Assembly: GCA_021773275.1 (NCBI GenBank)
Contig: JAJFKJ010000057.1
Span: forward strand, 60,206-124,205
Direction of reading: 5' to 3'
Length of the DNA stretch: 64,000 nucleotides
Source: Gammaproteobacteria bacterium
GTDB lineage: Bacteria; Pseudomonadota; Gammaproteobacteria; JABCZS01
The notes below the pieces were generated by a model. It was not told the DNA's origin, did no database searches, and saw only the letters and a list, made by a program, of their open reading frames with translations. The translations under genes were made by a program, and so were the position numbers. Positions 8,692 through 18,372 of the stretch are shown here, one piece after another. Numbering within the stretch: position 1 is the first letter of the stretch; every line of letters begins with the position of its first letter.

Positions 8692-9996
8692 TTAACTAGT
8701 TAAAGCTATGCCGGCACTGTGAACAGAATCATCGTCATTGTCACTGTCATTGTCATCGTGATCGGTACTCAAACCATCATCATGGGTGATGTACTTACTC
8801 CTAACAGCATTAATACTTGTAGTGGTGGGAATTCCGCCACCACCAACAAAATCAAGAGTAGGGGAAGCGGTGGCACTTCGAACTAAATCATCAGAAATAT
8901 CTAGGCTTTCGGCCGAGCCGTTATCACTACCCATATCTGTGTCAACAGTGCTGACGACTGAGTTGGCGCGTGAGCGGGTATAAGTATTATCATAATTCAC
9001 AGCCGTTACAGCAGCATATGCATTGTGATTACCCGAAAGAAGCGGGGCATTTTCTGCTGATTTACTTGTAAAATGATTGTAATGCATAATACGTGCTTCC
9101 ATTGTAATATTCATTAGCAAAGTCGCAACACCTAAGGTAAGCAGCAATGCTGTAAATACCATGCTGGTATCAACAAGCGGTATGAAGCCCAAAAATTGAC
9201 TGTCTGAAAGCAAAGCGCCCCAATCAAAAGCTTTATCGATAGGCCCTAGAATCTCGGCTTTCATGAAATCGTGGATGTTATACAAGGCATTTATACCCGT
9301 AGCTTGTAGTGTCATCAATGTAGCAATGCTGGCTACTAAAGTCGTCGTAAATACCCAGCGTGGCCAGTGTCTCATGGCGTTTAAGGTAATAGGAATGTTT
9401 GTGCCCGAAATATATACAATAAATAAATCAAGGTACGTAAATAATGGGCTGTTATTTCCTGTAGAACCCGAGCGCTGAGCTGCAACTATTGAAGGAGCCA
9501 TGATGATAAATAATGGCAGCATAGCAATCAATAGTAAGGCTTTTGCAATGGCGGTTATGATTCGCGTAGCATGACTTGCCAACCAAAAAACCGACTCCAA
9601 GATCAGCGCAAATGTACCGGGGAGATACCAAAGTTTGTTACTTTGCGCCTCAGCAAAACATTTTTCCCGTGCGGCAAGTGAGCTTAGATAGAGCATATTT
9701 ACAATAAATAATGGGATACTGGCAATACGCCTGACCAAATCGATAAGACTAGCTGCTACAAAGCCCGCTTTTGCTAGTGTTGTTTTTTGCCCATTAGTTC
9801 GTAGTTCTTCATGCGCTTCCGCCGCGAGTTTAGTGAATGAGCTGTTGGCTAGCACCAGTTTTGCTTGTTGCTTATTTACTGAATAAATAGCAAGTCTGCC
9901 AGAGGTATAGGCTTTCGCCATGTCCCATAACACCTTAAAATTAAACTTGCTGGTGGTTTGATTTTTTTGGGCATCATATCTATAAAAATAAGCCAT
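8692..9996 (-). CDS. Multi-span membrane protein of unknown function, effector-like
   Basis: I do not recognise this 434-aa protein. It has a soluble N-terminus of about 75 residues, then six or so hydrophobic segments (about 83-107, 122-140, 143-168, 188-206, 211-232 and 270-292), and a long soluble tail rich in Asp, Ser and Asn (HDDNDSDNDDD). The tail contains ENAPLL, which fits the eukaryotic acidic dileucine pattern. GAGG lies 8 nt before the ATG. Its promoter is TTGACT-N18-TACAAT on the minus strand. Repeat-rich DNA flanks it on both sides, which fits an accessory gene. A type IV effector is one possibility; this rests only on composition and the inferred lifestyle. Confidence 0.6.
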   Translation of the reverse strand: MAYFYRYDAQKNQTTSKFNFKVLWDMAKAYTSGRLAIYSVNKQQAKLVLANSSFTKLAAEAHEELRTNGQKTTLAKAGFVAASLIDLVRRIASIPLFIVNMLYLSSLAAREKCFAEAQSNKLWYLPGTFALILESVFWLASHATRIITAIAKALLLIAMLPLFIIMAPSIVAAQRSGSTGNNSPLFTYLDLFIVYISGTNIPITLNAMRHWPRWVFTTTLVASIATLMTLQATGINALYNIHDFMKAEILGPIDKAFDWGALLSDSQFLGFIPLVDTSMVFTALLLTLGVATLLMNITMEARIMHYNHFTSKSAENAPLLSGNHNAYAAVTAVNYDNTYTRSRANSVVSTVDTDMGSDNGSAESLDISDDLVRSATASPTLDFVGGGGIPTTTSINAVRSKYITHDDGLSTDHDDNDSDNDDDSVHSAGIALTS

Positions 9997-10025
9997 TTTC
10001 TAACCTCATATTTTGTTGATAGGTC

Positions 10026-10055
10026 ATTGTACGTCATTCTTGGGGTGCAAGTCAA
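10026..10055 (-). promoter_or_regulatory. Promoter of the 434-aa membrane protein gene
   Basis: On the minus strand TTGACT (10055-10050) and TACAAT (10031-10026) are separated by 18 bp and point to the gene starting at 9996. Confidence 0.5.
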
Positions 10056-10117
10056 TGGTTATTTGACTTAATTAGGTGTTGTAAGGTATTGATTTATTGC
10101 GATAATCTATATATATC

Positions 10118-10165
10118 GCCCCCTTTGTGAAGGGGGCAGTCGAACGTAGTGAGACGGGGGATTTT
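10118..10165 (+). repeat. Palindromic repeat (family B)
   Basis: GCCCCCTTT/GAAGGGGGC hairpin followed by a segment ending GACGGGGGATTTT; nearly identical to 8532-8579. A second short repeat (10177-10211, reverse orientation; also near 44152-44190 and 39415) follows and contains CGCGGCTCTCGTA. Confidence 0.75.
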
Positions 10166-10271
10166 CACGTATTGTAGCATCGCACCGCTCTGTACCTTCG
10201 CGGCTCTCGTATAGGCTTGCGATAATCTGCAGTAGGCCACGAGGTATCAAAATAATGCTATCATCCTAGTC

Positions 10272-10934
10272 ATGCAAAATTCACTTAAAAAAGCCGTTGT
10301 ATTGCTCTCAGGTGGGCTAGATTCGACGACAGTTACAGCCATGGTGCAAGAGCAGGGCTATGCCGTGTACGCGCTGAGCTTTGCCTACGGGCAGCGACAC
10401 AGCGCTGAGCTTGATGCTGCCAAACTCATTGCGAAACAGATGGCTGTGGTTGAGCACAAAATAATCACGCTCGATTTAACCACTTTTGGTGGCAGTGCAC
10501 TGACCGACAGCAGCATCGAGGTGCCAGACCATGAAGATACCGATGCGGTGCCAATTACTTATGTGCCCGCACGCAATACAATATTTTTAAGCTATGCCAT
10601 GGCTTATGCAGAAGTGAACAACATTAACGATATTTTTATCGGTGCTAGCGCTGTTGATTACTCGGGTTACCCGGATTGTCGGCCTGAATATTTTGATGCT
10701 TTTAATACGATGTCACAGCTTGCCAGCAAGGTAAATATCCATACGCCGTTAATCAATCTCAGCAAAGCAGAAACCCTGCAGATCGGTGCTAAATTGGGTG
10801 TTGATTATGCGCTCACGGTTTCGTGCTATCAGCTTGATGATGACCGCCGTGCTTGCGGTCGATGTGATAGTTGCGCACTGCGCAAAAAAGGTTTTGCTGA
10901 CGCTGGGCTCGACGATGTCACAAGTTATATTTGA
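10272..10934 (+). CDS. queC: 7-cyano-7-deazaguanine synthase
   Basis: QueC turns 7-carboxy-7-deazaguanine into preQ0 with ATP and ammonia, in queuosine synthesis. The PP-loop motif [13 protein letters not shown] is at residues 10-22, followed by YGQRHSAEL and [13 protein letters not shown]. The C-terminal zinc site is visible as [25 protein letters not shown] (Cys at SC, CG, CDSC). Length is 220 aa, normal. A TGC-TATCAT extended -10-like sequence ends 7 nt before the ATG and no ribosome binding site is visible, so the mRNA may be nearly leaderless. The later enzyme QueF is encoded at 43.3 kb. Confidence 0.96.
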   Translation: MQNSLKKAVVLLSGGLDSTTVTAMVQEQGYAVYALSFAYGQRHSAELDAAKLIAKQMAVVEHKIITLDLTTFGGSALTDSSIEVPDHEDTDAVPITYVPARNTIFLSYAMAYAEVNNINDIFIGASAVDYSGYPDCRPEYFDAFNTMSQLASKVNIHTPLINLSKAETLQIGAKLGVDYALTVSCYQLDDDRRACGRCDSCALRKKGFADAGLDDVTSYI

Positions 10935-10936
10935 AT

Positions 10937-11764
10937 TCAACTTGGCTCATATGGCGTAATTTTAACAATCATGCCAATTAGCGGGTGGTCGTAGTAATAC
11001 AATTTATCGCTGCGCACACGTTGTGATTGTTTCAAGCGATATGTTGTAAGGTTAGGCGATTTATAAGATCTACCCGTGTTGCTATCAATTAAGCCTAACG
11101 CTTGTGGTGAATCAAACGACCCGGATGCAGAAGAACCGGGTTCACGCAACACGACATCTGCTTCGATATGCATAAAGCGTGATTTTTTAAATGTCACGAG
11201 GCCTTCAAGTTCCCATAGTGGGTTTTGATCAGGCCCGGTGCCTAATGACTTGCCGCCAAAGATGCGAATATTTTCTACTTCACGGCCATTTAGAGCAGGT
11301 TGTCGCCAAGCAACATGCGACATGATTTTGTAGCTGGGGTTTTCTTCAATAATTTTTTCAACACCTTGCATGGTGTATTGGCGTGTGCTGAGTTTTACAA
11401 ACGGAATTTCAGTAATGGTTTTGTCTTCAGCAGGAGCGGGTTCCTCTTTGGCACCAACAAGTTCACCTACGGTCACAAAACCCATATTATCTTCGGGCTC
11501 TGGTTCAGCGACTTCTATTTCTACTGCAACTTCCTCAACAGGTTCGGGCTCTAGGTGCGCGCGTGCCAGCGCCTCACTCTCATAAAGAAACATGCTTTGT
11601 TGCCATTCGGGTTCGCCAGGGTGTGATGCCCAGAGTTCAACTTCGCCTTCGGGTTGTAGGTATTGGAATGTAATCACTTCAATTTGGTACCAGTCATCGG
11701 CAGCCAGCACTAGAATAGGACATAATAAAAGCTTGTAAGTTATTAATTTTAATATTTTATTCAT
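10937..11764 (-). CDS. csiV: CsiV family protein (DUF2803-type)
   Basis: The 275-aa protein has an N-terminal signal peptide (about 1-21, ending LVLAAD) and then DWYQIEVITFQYL, the typical opening of the CsiV family (PF10972). A central acidic Glu/Pro/Val-rich linker (about 75-115) and a C-terminal conserved region with KSRFMHIEADVVLRE and YYDHPLIGMIVKITPY follow. In Vibrio, CsiV activates penicillin-binding protein LpoA/PBP1-type synthesis and is needed for growth with D-amino acids. Its start overlaps the mfd stop by 8 bp, so it is co-transcribed with mfd; this mfd-csiV pairing is known in gammaproteobacteria. It converges with queC, whose stop codon is 2 nt away. Confidence 0.8.
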   Translation of the reverse strand: MNKILKLITYKLLLCPILVLAADDWYQIEVITFQYLQPEGEVELWASHPGEPEWQQSMFLYESEALARAHLEPEPVEEVAVEIEVAEPEPEDNMGFVTVGELVGAKEEPAPAEDKTITEIPFVKLSTRQYTMQGVEKIIEENPSYKIMSHVAWRQPALNGREVENIRIFGGKSLGTGPDQNPLWELEGLVTFKKSRFMHIEADVVLREPGSSASGSFDSPQALGLIDSNTGRSYKSPNLTTYRLKQSQRVRSDKLYYYDHPLIGMIVKITPYEPS

Positions 11765-14700
11765 CGTTAACCCTTAGTTTCAGTAGCAAGTTTTCAACAT
11801 TGCTGATGCGTTTCTGGTAGTCGTCAAGCCCGCCTTCGAATAACAGCTTCGTTTGGCCTCTTAACTTATATATTGTAGGCTTATTTTGAATCAAATCAAT
11901 CAATACTTTACTATTGATTCTCGGAGCCTCGCCAAACTCAATGAGGCCGCCCTTAGCGCTAGCGTCAATTTTACTGATGCCCATGCCTTTGGCCAAGCCA
12001 CGCAGTTGAGCAATTCGAAATAACAGTTTCAGAGGCTCTGGAAGCAGGCCAAAGCGGTCGATCATTTCAACTTGCAAGTCAGAGCGCTCTTCATTTAATT
12101 TGCAGTTAGCAATGCGTTTGTAGAAAATCAGCCGCGTATGCACATCATCAATGTAGGTGCTAGGGATCAGCGCTGGCATTTTCAGATCTATCTCGGCATC
12201 TTGATGCACCGGTGATGCGATATCGGGTTCTCGCCCGGCACGTAGCGCATCCACGGCACGTTCTAGCAGTTCTGTGTAAAGACTGTAACCGATCGATTGA
12301 ATATGGCCACTTTGCTGTTGCCCCAAAATCTCACCGGCACCGCGTATCTCTAGGTCGTGTGTCGCTAACATAAAGCCAGCGCCCAGATCTTCTAAAGAGC
12401 TGATGGCGTCAAGCCGCTTCAGCGCATCTTTGGTGACCAGTTTTTTGCCTGGTATTAGCAGGTAGGCATAAGCCTGGTGATGCGAGCGACCTACGCGACC
12501 ACGGAGCTGATGTAACTGCGCCATGCCCAGTTTGTCCGCGCGATCCATAATAATAGTATTTGCACTCGGTATATCGATGCCATTCTCGATAATGGTTGTA
12601 CAAACAAGTACATTAAATTTTTGGTGATAGAAATCTGACATAATGCGCTCTAGCTCCCGCTCGGGCATTTGCCCATGTGCAACCAGCACGCGTGCTTCGG
12701 GCACGAGTTGCGAAATTCTTTCAGCAGTTGCATTGATGCTTGCAACATCGTTATGCAGATAATAAACCTGGCCGCCACGCAATACTTCCCGAAGTATTGC
12801 TTCGCGAGATAGCGTTTCATTGTTTTCGTGCACAAATGTTTTAATCGATAAGCGGCGTTTGGGTGGCGTCGCAATAATAGACAGATCACGTACGCCATTC
12901 ATCGCCATATTCAATGTTCTGGGTATTGGTGTTGCAGTTAAGGTTAATATATCAACTTCAGTACGCAGCGCTTTTAGTTTTTCTTTTTGGCCGACGCCGA
13001 AGCGATGCTCTTCATCAACTACGACCAAGCCTAGATCTTTAAAATCAACAAGCTTTGAAAGCAGGGCATGTGTGCCAATAACAATATCGACCTTGCCTGA
13101 ATTTAATAAACTTATTGTCTCTTTGTTTTGCTTGTCCGAGCGAAAACGTGAAAGCTGACGAATTTGCACAGGGTAGTCAGCAAAGCGGTCGTTGAAGCTT
13201 TCATAATGTTGCTTTGCAAGCAGCGTTGTTGGCACAAGCACTGCCACTTGCTTATCGCTGTGTACAGCGATGAAAGTAGCACGCATCGCAACTTCTGTTT
13301 TACCAAAGCCGACATCGCCACAGATGAGTCTGTCCATCGGGCGTGGGGCCGTCATGTCTGTAATAACATCATCGATAGCGTTTGCTTGGTCGTTTGTTTC
13401 TTCGAACGGAAAGCTTTTCTGAAACGTTATATACTGCGTATCAGGTTTGTTGCAGGCAAACCCTGGTTTGGCTTCACGTCTTGCGTAAATATTTAATAGC
13501 TCAGCAGCTGTATCGCGAATTTGTTGCATCGCTTTCTTTTTAGCATTGCCCCATTGCGTGGTGCCCAGTCTGTTCAATGGTATATGTTGGTCGCTGATGC
13601 CACTGTAACGACCAATAAGATGCAGTGAAGTGACAGGCACGTAGATTTTGTCTTTGTTTGCATATTCCAAAACCAAGTATTCAGATTCGATGTTATCAAT
13701 GGTGATGTTCTTAAGGCCAAGGTAGCGGCCTACGCCATGCTGTTCATGCACGATAGCATCGTTGATTTTTAGTTCAATTAAGTTTTTGATAATTTGATCA
13801 GGCGAAGTCACTTTGCCTTTGCGTTGGCGATATTGCGCCACTTGTGTGCCGAATAGATCGTTTTCGCTGACAAGTGCAATTTTCTTATCAGCGATCATAA
13901 AGCCATTTTGCAAAGGTGCAATTGTACTTAAGTATTGGCAGTTTGATTCTGCGGCATCTTGCCAATTCTCGACGTTTGTTGTTGTGATGCGTTCAGAGCG
14001 GAGCAGCTCAAGCAATGATTCTCGTCGTCCTTTTGATTCACAACAGAATAGGACCTTGTGGTTAGCATATTTTTCAATAAAAACTTTTAGGTTTTTGCAG
14101 GCATCATTTGTTTTTGCATCAATTTGCACATCAGGGATGGGCCTGTACTTCTCATTGTTTTGCGCAGCGCTTATTTTGCACTGTGGGTAAGCCTTGATTT
14201 GTGAAAATAGATCATGAGTTGGGAAGAATAGTTTGCTCGGTGGTAGTATAGGCCTGTTTAAATCATGCGCATATTGATCATGGCGTTTTTCACACTCTTC
14301 TTGAAACTGCTGAAGTTTGCTTTGAATATCACCGATACGTACAACAAGCGTGTTTTCAGGGAGGTGGTCAATCAATGAAGTTGTATGCTCGAAAAACAAG
14401 GGTAAATAATATTCCAGGCCTGCACTGGCTTGACCTTGCGAAACATCTTCATAGATCTGAGATTGCAGCGGGTCGCCCGCAAATAAGTCACGCCAGTTAT
14501 TTCTAAAACGCGTAATACCTTCTTTGGTTAATGGAAACTCGTGAGCAGGCAAGAGCGCAATTTTATCGATTGGCGTTTCGCTGCGTTGCGTCTCAGGGTT
14601 GAATGGTCTGATAGAGTCTATTTGCTCATCAAACAGGTCAATTCGAAATGGTTGCATGCTGCCCATAGGGAAAATATCAATAATCGAGCCGCGAATAGTA

Positions 14701-15164
14701 TATTCACCATGCGCAATGACTTGATTGACCGCGCGGTAGCCGCTGGCTTGCAGATTGTCTCGAAATGTTTTTATATCGAGCTTGTCGTTTTTATGCAGGC
14801 TTAGGCCGAACCCCTGGATATACTCGACGGGACACAATCGCTGCGCAAGTGTATTTGCAGCAACAAAGAGCGCACCTTTGTGCATGGCGGGTAGCTTTGC
14901 CAACACGCCGAGGCGTTCAGAGACTATATCTTCGTGCGGTGAGAAAAAATCGTAGGGCAGGGTTTCCCAGTCAGGGAAAACATGGTTGCTGTAACGATGG
15001 CCGTTAAAGTAGTGGGTCTCGAAAGAAAGGCGTGCGGCCTGATTGCTTGATTCGCATATTAGCAGAACAAGGCCATCATGGTGCTCAATGATGTTACTCA
15101 GGGCGTGGCTAAGCTCACTACCAAGCGGTAGCGCTATCTGCGAGTCTTGTATGCCCTTAACCAT
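11757..15164 (-). CDS. mfd: Transcription-repair coupling factor
   Basis: Mfd displaces RNA polymerase stalled at DNA lesions and recruits UvrA. The 1135-aa length matches the family (E. coli 1148). Order of parts: UvrB-homology region (residues about 1-340), RNA polymerase interaction domain (about 460-535) and a RecG-like translocase. Walker A is GDVGFGKTEVA near residue 616, Walker B DEEHRFGVGQKEKLK near 716, followed by TLTATPIPRTLNMA and LRGRVGRSHHQAYAY. TATAAT sits exactly 6 nt before the ATG, with no Shine-Dalgarno sequence, so a leaderless mRNA is likely. csiV overlaps its end. Confidence 0.98.
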   Translation of the reverse strand: MVKGIQDSQIALPLGSELSHALSNIIEHHDGLVLLICESSNQAARLSFETHYFNGHRYSNHVFPDWETLPYDFFSPHEDIVSERLGVLAKLPAMHKGALFVAANTLAQRLCPVEYIQGFGLSLHKNDKLDIKTFRDNLQASGYRAVNQVIAHGEYTIRGSIIDIFPMGSMQPFRIDLFDEQIDSIRPFNPETQRSETPIDKIALLPAHEFPLTKEGITRFRNNWRDLFAGDPLQSQIYEDVSQGQASAGLEYYLPLFFEHTTSLIDHLPENTLVVRIGDIQSKLQQFQEECEKRHDQYAHDLNRPILPPSKLFFPTHDLFSQIKAYPQCKISAAQNNEKYRPIPDVQIDAKTNDACKNLKVFIEKYANHKVLFCCESKGRRESLLELLRSERITTTNVENWQDAAESNCQYLSTIAPLQNGFMIADKKIALVSENDLFGTQVAQYRQRKGKVTSPDQIIKNLIELKINDAIVHEQHGVGRYLGLKNITIDNIESEYLVLEYANKDKIYVPVTSLHLIGRYSGISDQHIPLNRLGTTQWGNAKKKAMQQIRDTAAELLNIYARREAKPGFACNKPDTQYITFQKSFPFEETNDQANAIDDVITDMTAPRPMDRLICGDVGFGKTEVAMRATFIAVHSDKQVAVLVPTTLLAKQHYESFNDRFADYPVQIRQLSRFRSDKQNKETISLLNSGKVDIVIGTHALLSKLVDFKDLGLVVVDEEHRFGVGQKEKLKALRTEVDILTLTATPIPRTLNMAMNGVRDLSIIATPPKRRLSIKTFVHENNETLSREAILREVLRGGQVYYLHNDVASINATAERISQLVPEARVLVAHGQMPERELERIMSDFYHQKFNVLVCTTIIENGIDIPSANTIIMDRADKLGMAQLHQLRGRVGRSHHQAYAYLLIPGKKLVTKDALKRLDAISSLEDLGAGFMLATHDLEIRGAGEILGQQQSGHIQSIGYSLYTELLERAVDALRAGREPDIASPVHQDAEIDLKMPALIPSTYIDDVHTRLIFYKRIANCKLNEERSDLQVEMIDRFGLLPEPLKLLFRIAQLRGLAKGMGISKIDASAKGGLIEFGEAPRINSKVLIDLIQNKPTIYKLRGQTKLLFEGGLDDYQKRISNVENLLLKLRVNDE

Positions 15165-15170
15165 GGGGCA

Positions 15171-15176
15171 ATTATA
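15171..15176 (-). promoter_or_regulatory. -10 hexamer 6 nt before the mfd start (leaderless)
   Basis: TATAAT on the minus strand, then TGCCCC, then ATG. The A of ATG falls at the expected +1 position. No -35 with a good match is visible. Confidence 0.55.
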
Positions 15177-15209
15177 CCGTAAATGCCAGATTTTGCTAGG
15201 CGTTGAGCG

Positions 15210-17438
15210 CTATTTCTCATTCCTGACGTAACATCCATCCCAGTCGGCTTGAATGTCGTCAGCTATTAATTGAGGAATGCGTTTTAAAAACATTTCGTAG
15301 ACGTACAGATCAGGGTATTGCTCGTGAAGTGCTTTGAACGCTTCATTGGCTTTGTTCCATTCTGCATTGTAATAATATTTCAAGGCTTCGCCATGCAAGC
15401 GTATTTCATTTTTCAAATCTTCTGTTGCTTCATCGCGCATGCAGATTGGCTGGAATATGTTAACGGCTTGTTCCTTGCCTTTGACTTTTACGCGGTCAAG
15501 ATGGCGGACGAAAACTTCGTTGTGTAGCTCAGACAGTGTGAGCTCGCTGATAATAAAATTCACATGGTAAAATTTTGTAGCGGCTTCTAGGCGTGAAGAA
15601 AGGTTGACCGAATCACCCAATACGGTGTATGAACGTCTGTACTTTGAGCCCATGTCCCCGACATTCATGTTTCCGGTATTAATTCCTATGCCTATCTTGA
15701 TCTCATCGGCTCCCATTTGTGCAAATTCTTGCCCCATTGTATCGGCGGCCTTTAACATGGCAAAGCCAGCCTTGACCGCATCGAGCGCATGATTTTTGTT
15801 TTCTAATGGTGCGCCCCAGAAAGCCATAATCATATCGCCAACATATTTGTCAATTGTTCCATTGTTATCAAAAACTATTTTTGTCATCGGTGTAAAATAG
15901 TCGTTCAGCAATTGCTTTAAATTGTTAGCCGACAGCTTTTCTGAAATCCCAGTAAAGTTCCGAATGTCGGCAAATAACACAGACATATTTCTCGATTCAC
16001 CTTCGAATGTATATGCCTTTTTAGATTCGGTCATTTGCTCTACATGTGCTGGTGGGACGTATTGCCCAAACATCTCTTTCATTTGTGTGCGCTTGCGGGA
16101 TTCAAAAAGAAATCCATATGCTATGTTCACAATAGAAATAGCAAACATCATTAAATACACTGTAAATGTTGAAAGGTATATTTCATGGTATTGCCAAAGC
16201 CAACTATTAAAGTAAACCAGCACCGCTATCAAAATCATTGGTGTGAACAAAGCCCATGCCACTGAAAGGAAGGGTGCAAACAGCGCAAATAGTGTACCAA
16301 AAAACAAGATCATAAATAGTAAGGCGCCAAAATCCCAATCGGGTTCGGTTGGGAATGTTCCAGACAGCAGGATGTCTGCAACCGTCGCATGTATTTCCAC
16401 CCCAGGAAAGTTCGATTCAAATGGCGTGGCGTGCAAATCGCCTAGGCCAATTGCTGATGTGCCAATAAATACTATTTTATTTCTTAAAGCACCTGCGGGT
16501 ACTTTATCTGTAAGAATATCTGAGGCTGAAAAATATTCATATGTGCCTGATAAACCTTGATACGGGATAAGAACTTGACCTTTTTCATCGGTAGGAACGG
16601 GTTTGTTTCCAAGCAAAATGTTTTCTAGAACAAGTGATTTGTCTGCAAGCTCAGCAAAATCAAATCCCAGCTCATTTATAAGCAAATATTCCATCGCTGT
16701 ACTTAGCGCTAAAGAAGGGTAAATACTATCGCCATGTTGCAACACAATAGGGTAGTGTCTAATAATGCCATCATTGTCTGTTAAGCTGGTGACAAAACCT
16801 GCTCCTTTTGCGCTTTTTTGCAGTAATTCAATATCAGTGATGTGGCCCGGCATCTTGTTGAGAAGGGTGTTTTCGGCTTGTTCTTTTGTAAGTTCCAGAA
16901 TGGGTTTAGGTAACATGCCGATATGATCATGCGGATTGGAGGTCAGTACAAACCCAAGTACAACATCATCTCCCTCTATGGTTTCCGAAAATATTTTATC
17001 ATTGTCAAAATATGATTGTAATTTTTCCAATTCAAGTTTTGTTCCTGGCGCAATCTTATCTGACGTAGATTCATTTTGTAATATACGTTGTACTACATTG
17101 CGCTCTGGCTCAGAAAATATAATATCAAAGGCAATCACAATAACGCCATGATTACGCAATTTCTCAAGCAGCATTGCCATTTTATTTCTAGGCCAAGGCC
17201 AGCGCCCATGTGTTGCTAGGCTTTTTTCATCGATATCAACTATCGCAACAGTGCTCGGATTTTTTTCATTTTTTTGTGCTAAGTCGATTCGCATGCGAAT
17301 GTCATAAACCATGCTATTCAGGCGTTTGCTGATCAAATCAACAGAGCTGATAGGCGTTACCTCAAACCAATAGGTGCCAGCAACCACCAAAAGGCCGAGA
17401 AAAATGGGTACGATTTTTTGCTTAATTTTCTTTAACAT
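15210..17438 (-). CDS. CHASE2-domain adenylate/guanylate cyclase
   Basis: A 742-aa membrane cyclase of class III. One N-terminal transmembrane helix (about 9-27) is followed by an extracytoplasmic CHASE2 sensor (about 35-330; VAIVDIDEKSLATHGRWPWPR is the CHASE2 signature), three membrane helices (about 338-420) and the catalytic domain (about 470-610). Catalytic features: metal-binding Asp in LFADIRNFTGI, Lys and Asp in TIDKYVGDMIMAFWGAP, and YTVLGDSVNLSSRLEAA. The Lys/Asp pair fits ATP as substrate, so cAMP is the likely product. The gene is divergent from cpdA, encoding a cAMP phosphodiesterase, about 120 bp away. A short C-terminal region follows the cyclase domain. Confidence 0.9.
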   Translation of the reverse strand: MLKKIKQKIVPIFLGLLVVAGTYWFEVTPISSVDLISKRLNSMVYDIRMRIDLAQKNEKNPSTVAIVDIDEKSLATHGRWPWPRNKMAMLLEKLRNHGVIVIAFDIIFSEPERNVVQRILQNESTSDKIAPGTKLELEKLQSYFDNDKIFSETIEGDDVVLGFVLTSNPHDHIGMLPKPILELTKEQAENTLLNKMPGHITDIELLQKSAKGAGFVTSLTDNDGIIRHYPIVLQHGDSIYPSLALSTAMEYLLINELGFDFAELADKSLVLENILLGNKPVPTDEKGQVLIPYQGLSGTYEYFSASDILTDKVPAGALRNKIVFIGTSAIGLGDLHATPFESNFPGVEIHATVADILLSGTFPTEPDWDFGALLFMILFFGTLFALFAPFLSVAWALFTPMILIAVLVYFNSWLWQYHEIYLSTFTVYLMMFAISIVNIAYGFLFESRKRTQMKEMFGQYVPPAHVEQMTESKKAYTFEGESRNMSVLFADIRNFTGISEKLSANNLKQLLNDYFTPMTKIVFDNNGTIDKYVGDMIMAFWGAPLENKNHALDAVKAGFAMLKAADTMGQEFAQMGADEIKIGIGINTGNMNVGDMGSKYRRSYTVLGDSVNLSSRLEAATKFYHVNFIISELTLSELHNEVFVRHLDRVKVKGKEQAVNIFQPICMRDEATEDLKNEIRLHGEALKYYYNAEWNKANEAFKALHEQYPDLYVYEMFLKRIPQLIADDIQADWDGCYVRNEK

Positions 17439-17560
17439 ACACTCTAATTCTAGTCTTATATTCAGTTTTACCCGTATTAGATTATCGGCTAAACCATTGT
17501 AATACTGTAGCGGTGTTCTATACTTTTAAGTACAGGGATAAATGTCAGCGGAGAATAATA

Positions 17561-18358
17561 TTGTCTAAAAACAGTTACTTAGTGTTGCAGATCACTGATA
17601 TGCACCTGTTCTCGAACCCAGAGCAAACGCTACTGGGGGTTAATACTGACGCCAGTTTTAACGCTGTTGTAGACCACATCAATGAGCACCACGCGGACCC
17701 TGACGTCATTCTTCTGACGGGCGACTTATCGCAGGATGAGACTATGCCCGCATATGAGCGTATAGCAGACAAACTTAAGCGTTTTCACTGCCCAAAATAT
17801 TGGATCCCAGGCAACCACGACGACAGCGACTATATCAACAAGGTTTTTGGGCGACACAACATTCAATCACAAAAGCACGTAATTATTGATAACTGGCAGT
17901 TTATTTTACTAGATTCTAAAAAGCTTAATGCCGTAGAAGGCCATCTTACCGATGATCAATTTATACTTATGGAAGACGCGTTGGGCAGTTACCCAGAACA
18001 TCATGCCATGATTTTTATGCATCACCAGCCATTACCCGTTGGCAGTCGCTGGCTCGATAATCTTATGCTTACCAATGCGGATGCGTTTTGGGATGCCATA
18101 GACCCATTTCACAATATCCGCGCTGTCATATGCGGCCATGTGCACCAAGAACATGAAGCAAGACGTGGCAACGTGATGTTTTACAGCACACCCTCGACAT
18201 GCTTTCAGTTCACACGTAATAGCGACCCCTTTGGTGTTGAACCGCTAATGCCAGGTTATCGTGCCATAGAAATTTTTAGTGATGGTTCTTTTAAAACGGA
18301 TGTCCATAGGGTTGAAAATTTCAAACTAAATCTCGACCCCTCAGCTGGCGGATATTGA
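17561..18358 (+). CDS. cpdA: 3',5'-cyclic AMP phosphodiesterase CpdA
   Basis: A calcineurin-like metallophosphoesterase that hydrolyses cAMP. Metal-binding motifs are in order: TDMHLF, LTGDLSQDE, GNHDD, then FMHHQP and the GHVHQEHEA near the C-terminus. I choose the TTG at 17561 because GGAG lies 8-9 nt upstream; an in-frame GTG at 17513 would add 16 residues without a binding site. This gives 265 aa, close to E. coli CpdA (275). The divergent neighbour is a CHASE2 adenylate cyclase, so synthesis and removal of the messenger are encoded side by side. A FecR-domain gene follows after 14 nt. Confidence 0.9.
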   Translation: MSKNSYLVLQITDMHLFSNPEQTLLGVNTDASFNAVVDHINEHHADPDVILLTGDLSQDETMPAYERIADKLKRFHCPKYWIPGNHDDSDYINKVFGRHNIQSQKHVIIDNWQFILLDSKKLNAVEGHLTDDQFILMEDALGSYPEHHAMIFMHHQPLPVGSRWLDNLMLTNADAFWDAIDPFHNIRAVICGHVHQEHEARRGNVMFYSTPSTCFQFTRNSDPFGVEPLMPGYRAIEIFSDGSFKTDVHRVENFKLNLDPSAGGY

Positions 18359-18372
18359 GTAGAGGAAATATT

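Noticed and set aside
10166..10271. A preQ1 riboswitch upstream of queC
   Set aside because: No preQ1-I type hairpin with an A-rich tail is visible, and the -10 hexamer 7 nt before the ATG leaves no room for a leader. The same holds for queF.
11300..15007. Several ORFs of 60-125 codons opposite csiV and mfd
   Set aside because: They are antisense to conserved genes with strong family motifs and have no start signals.
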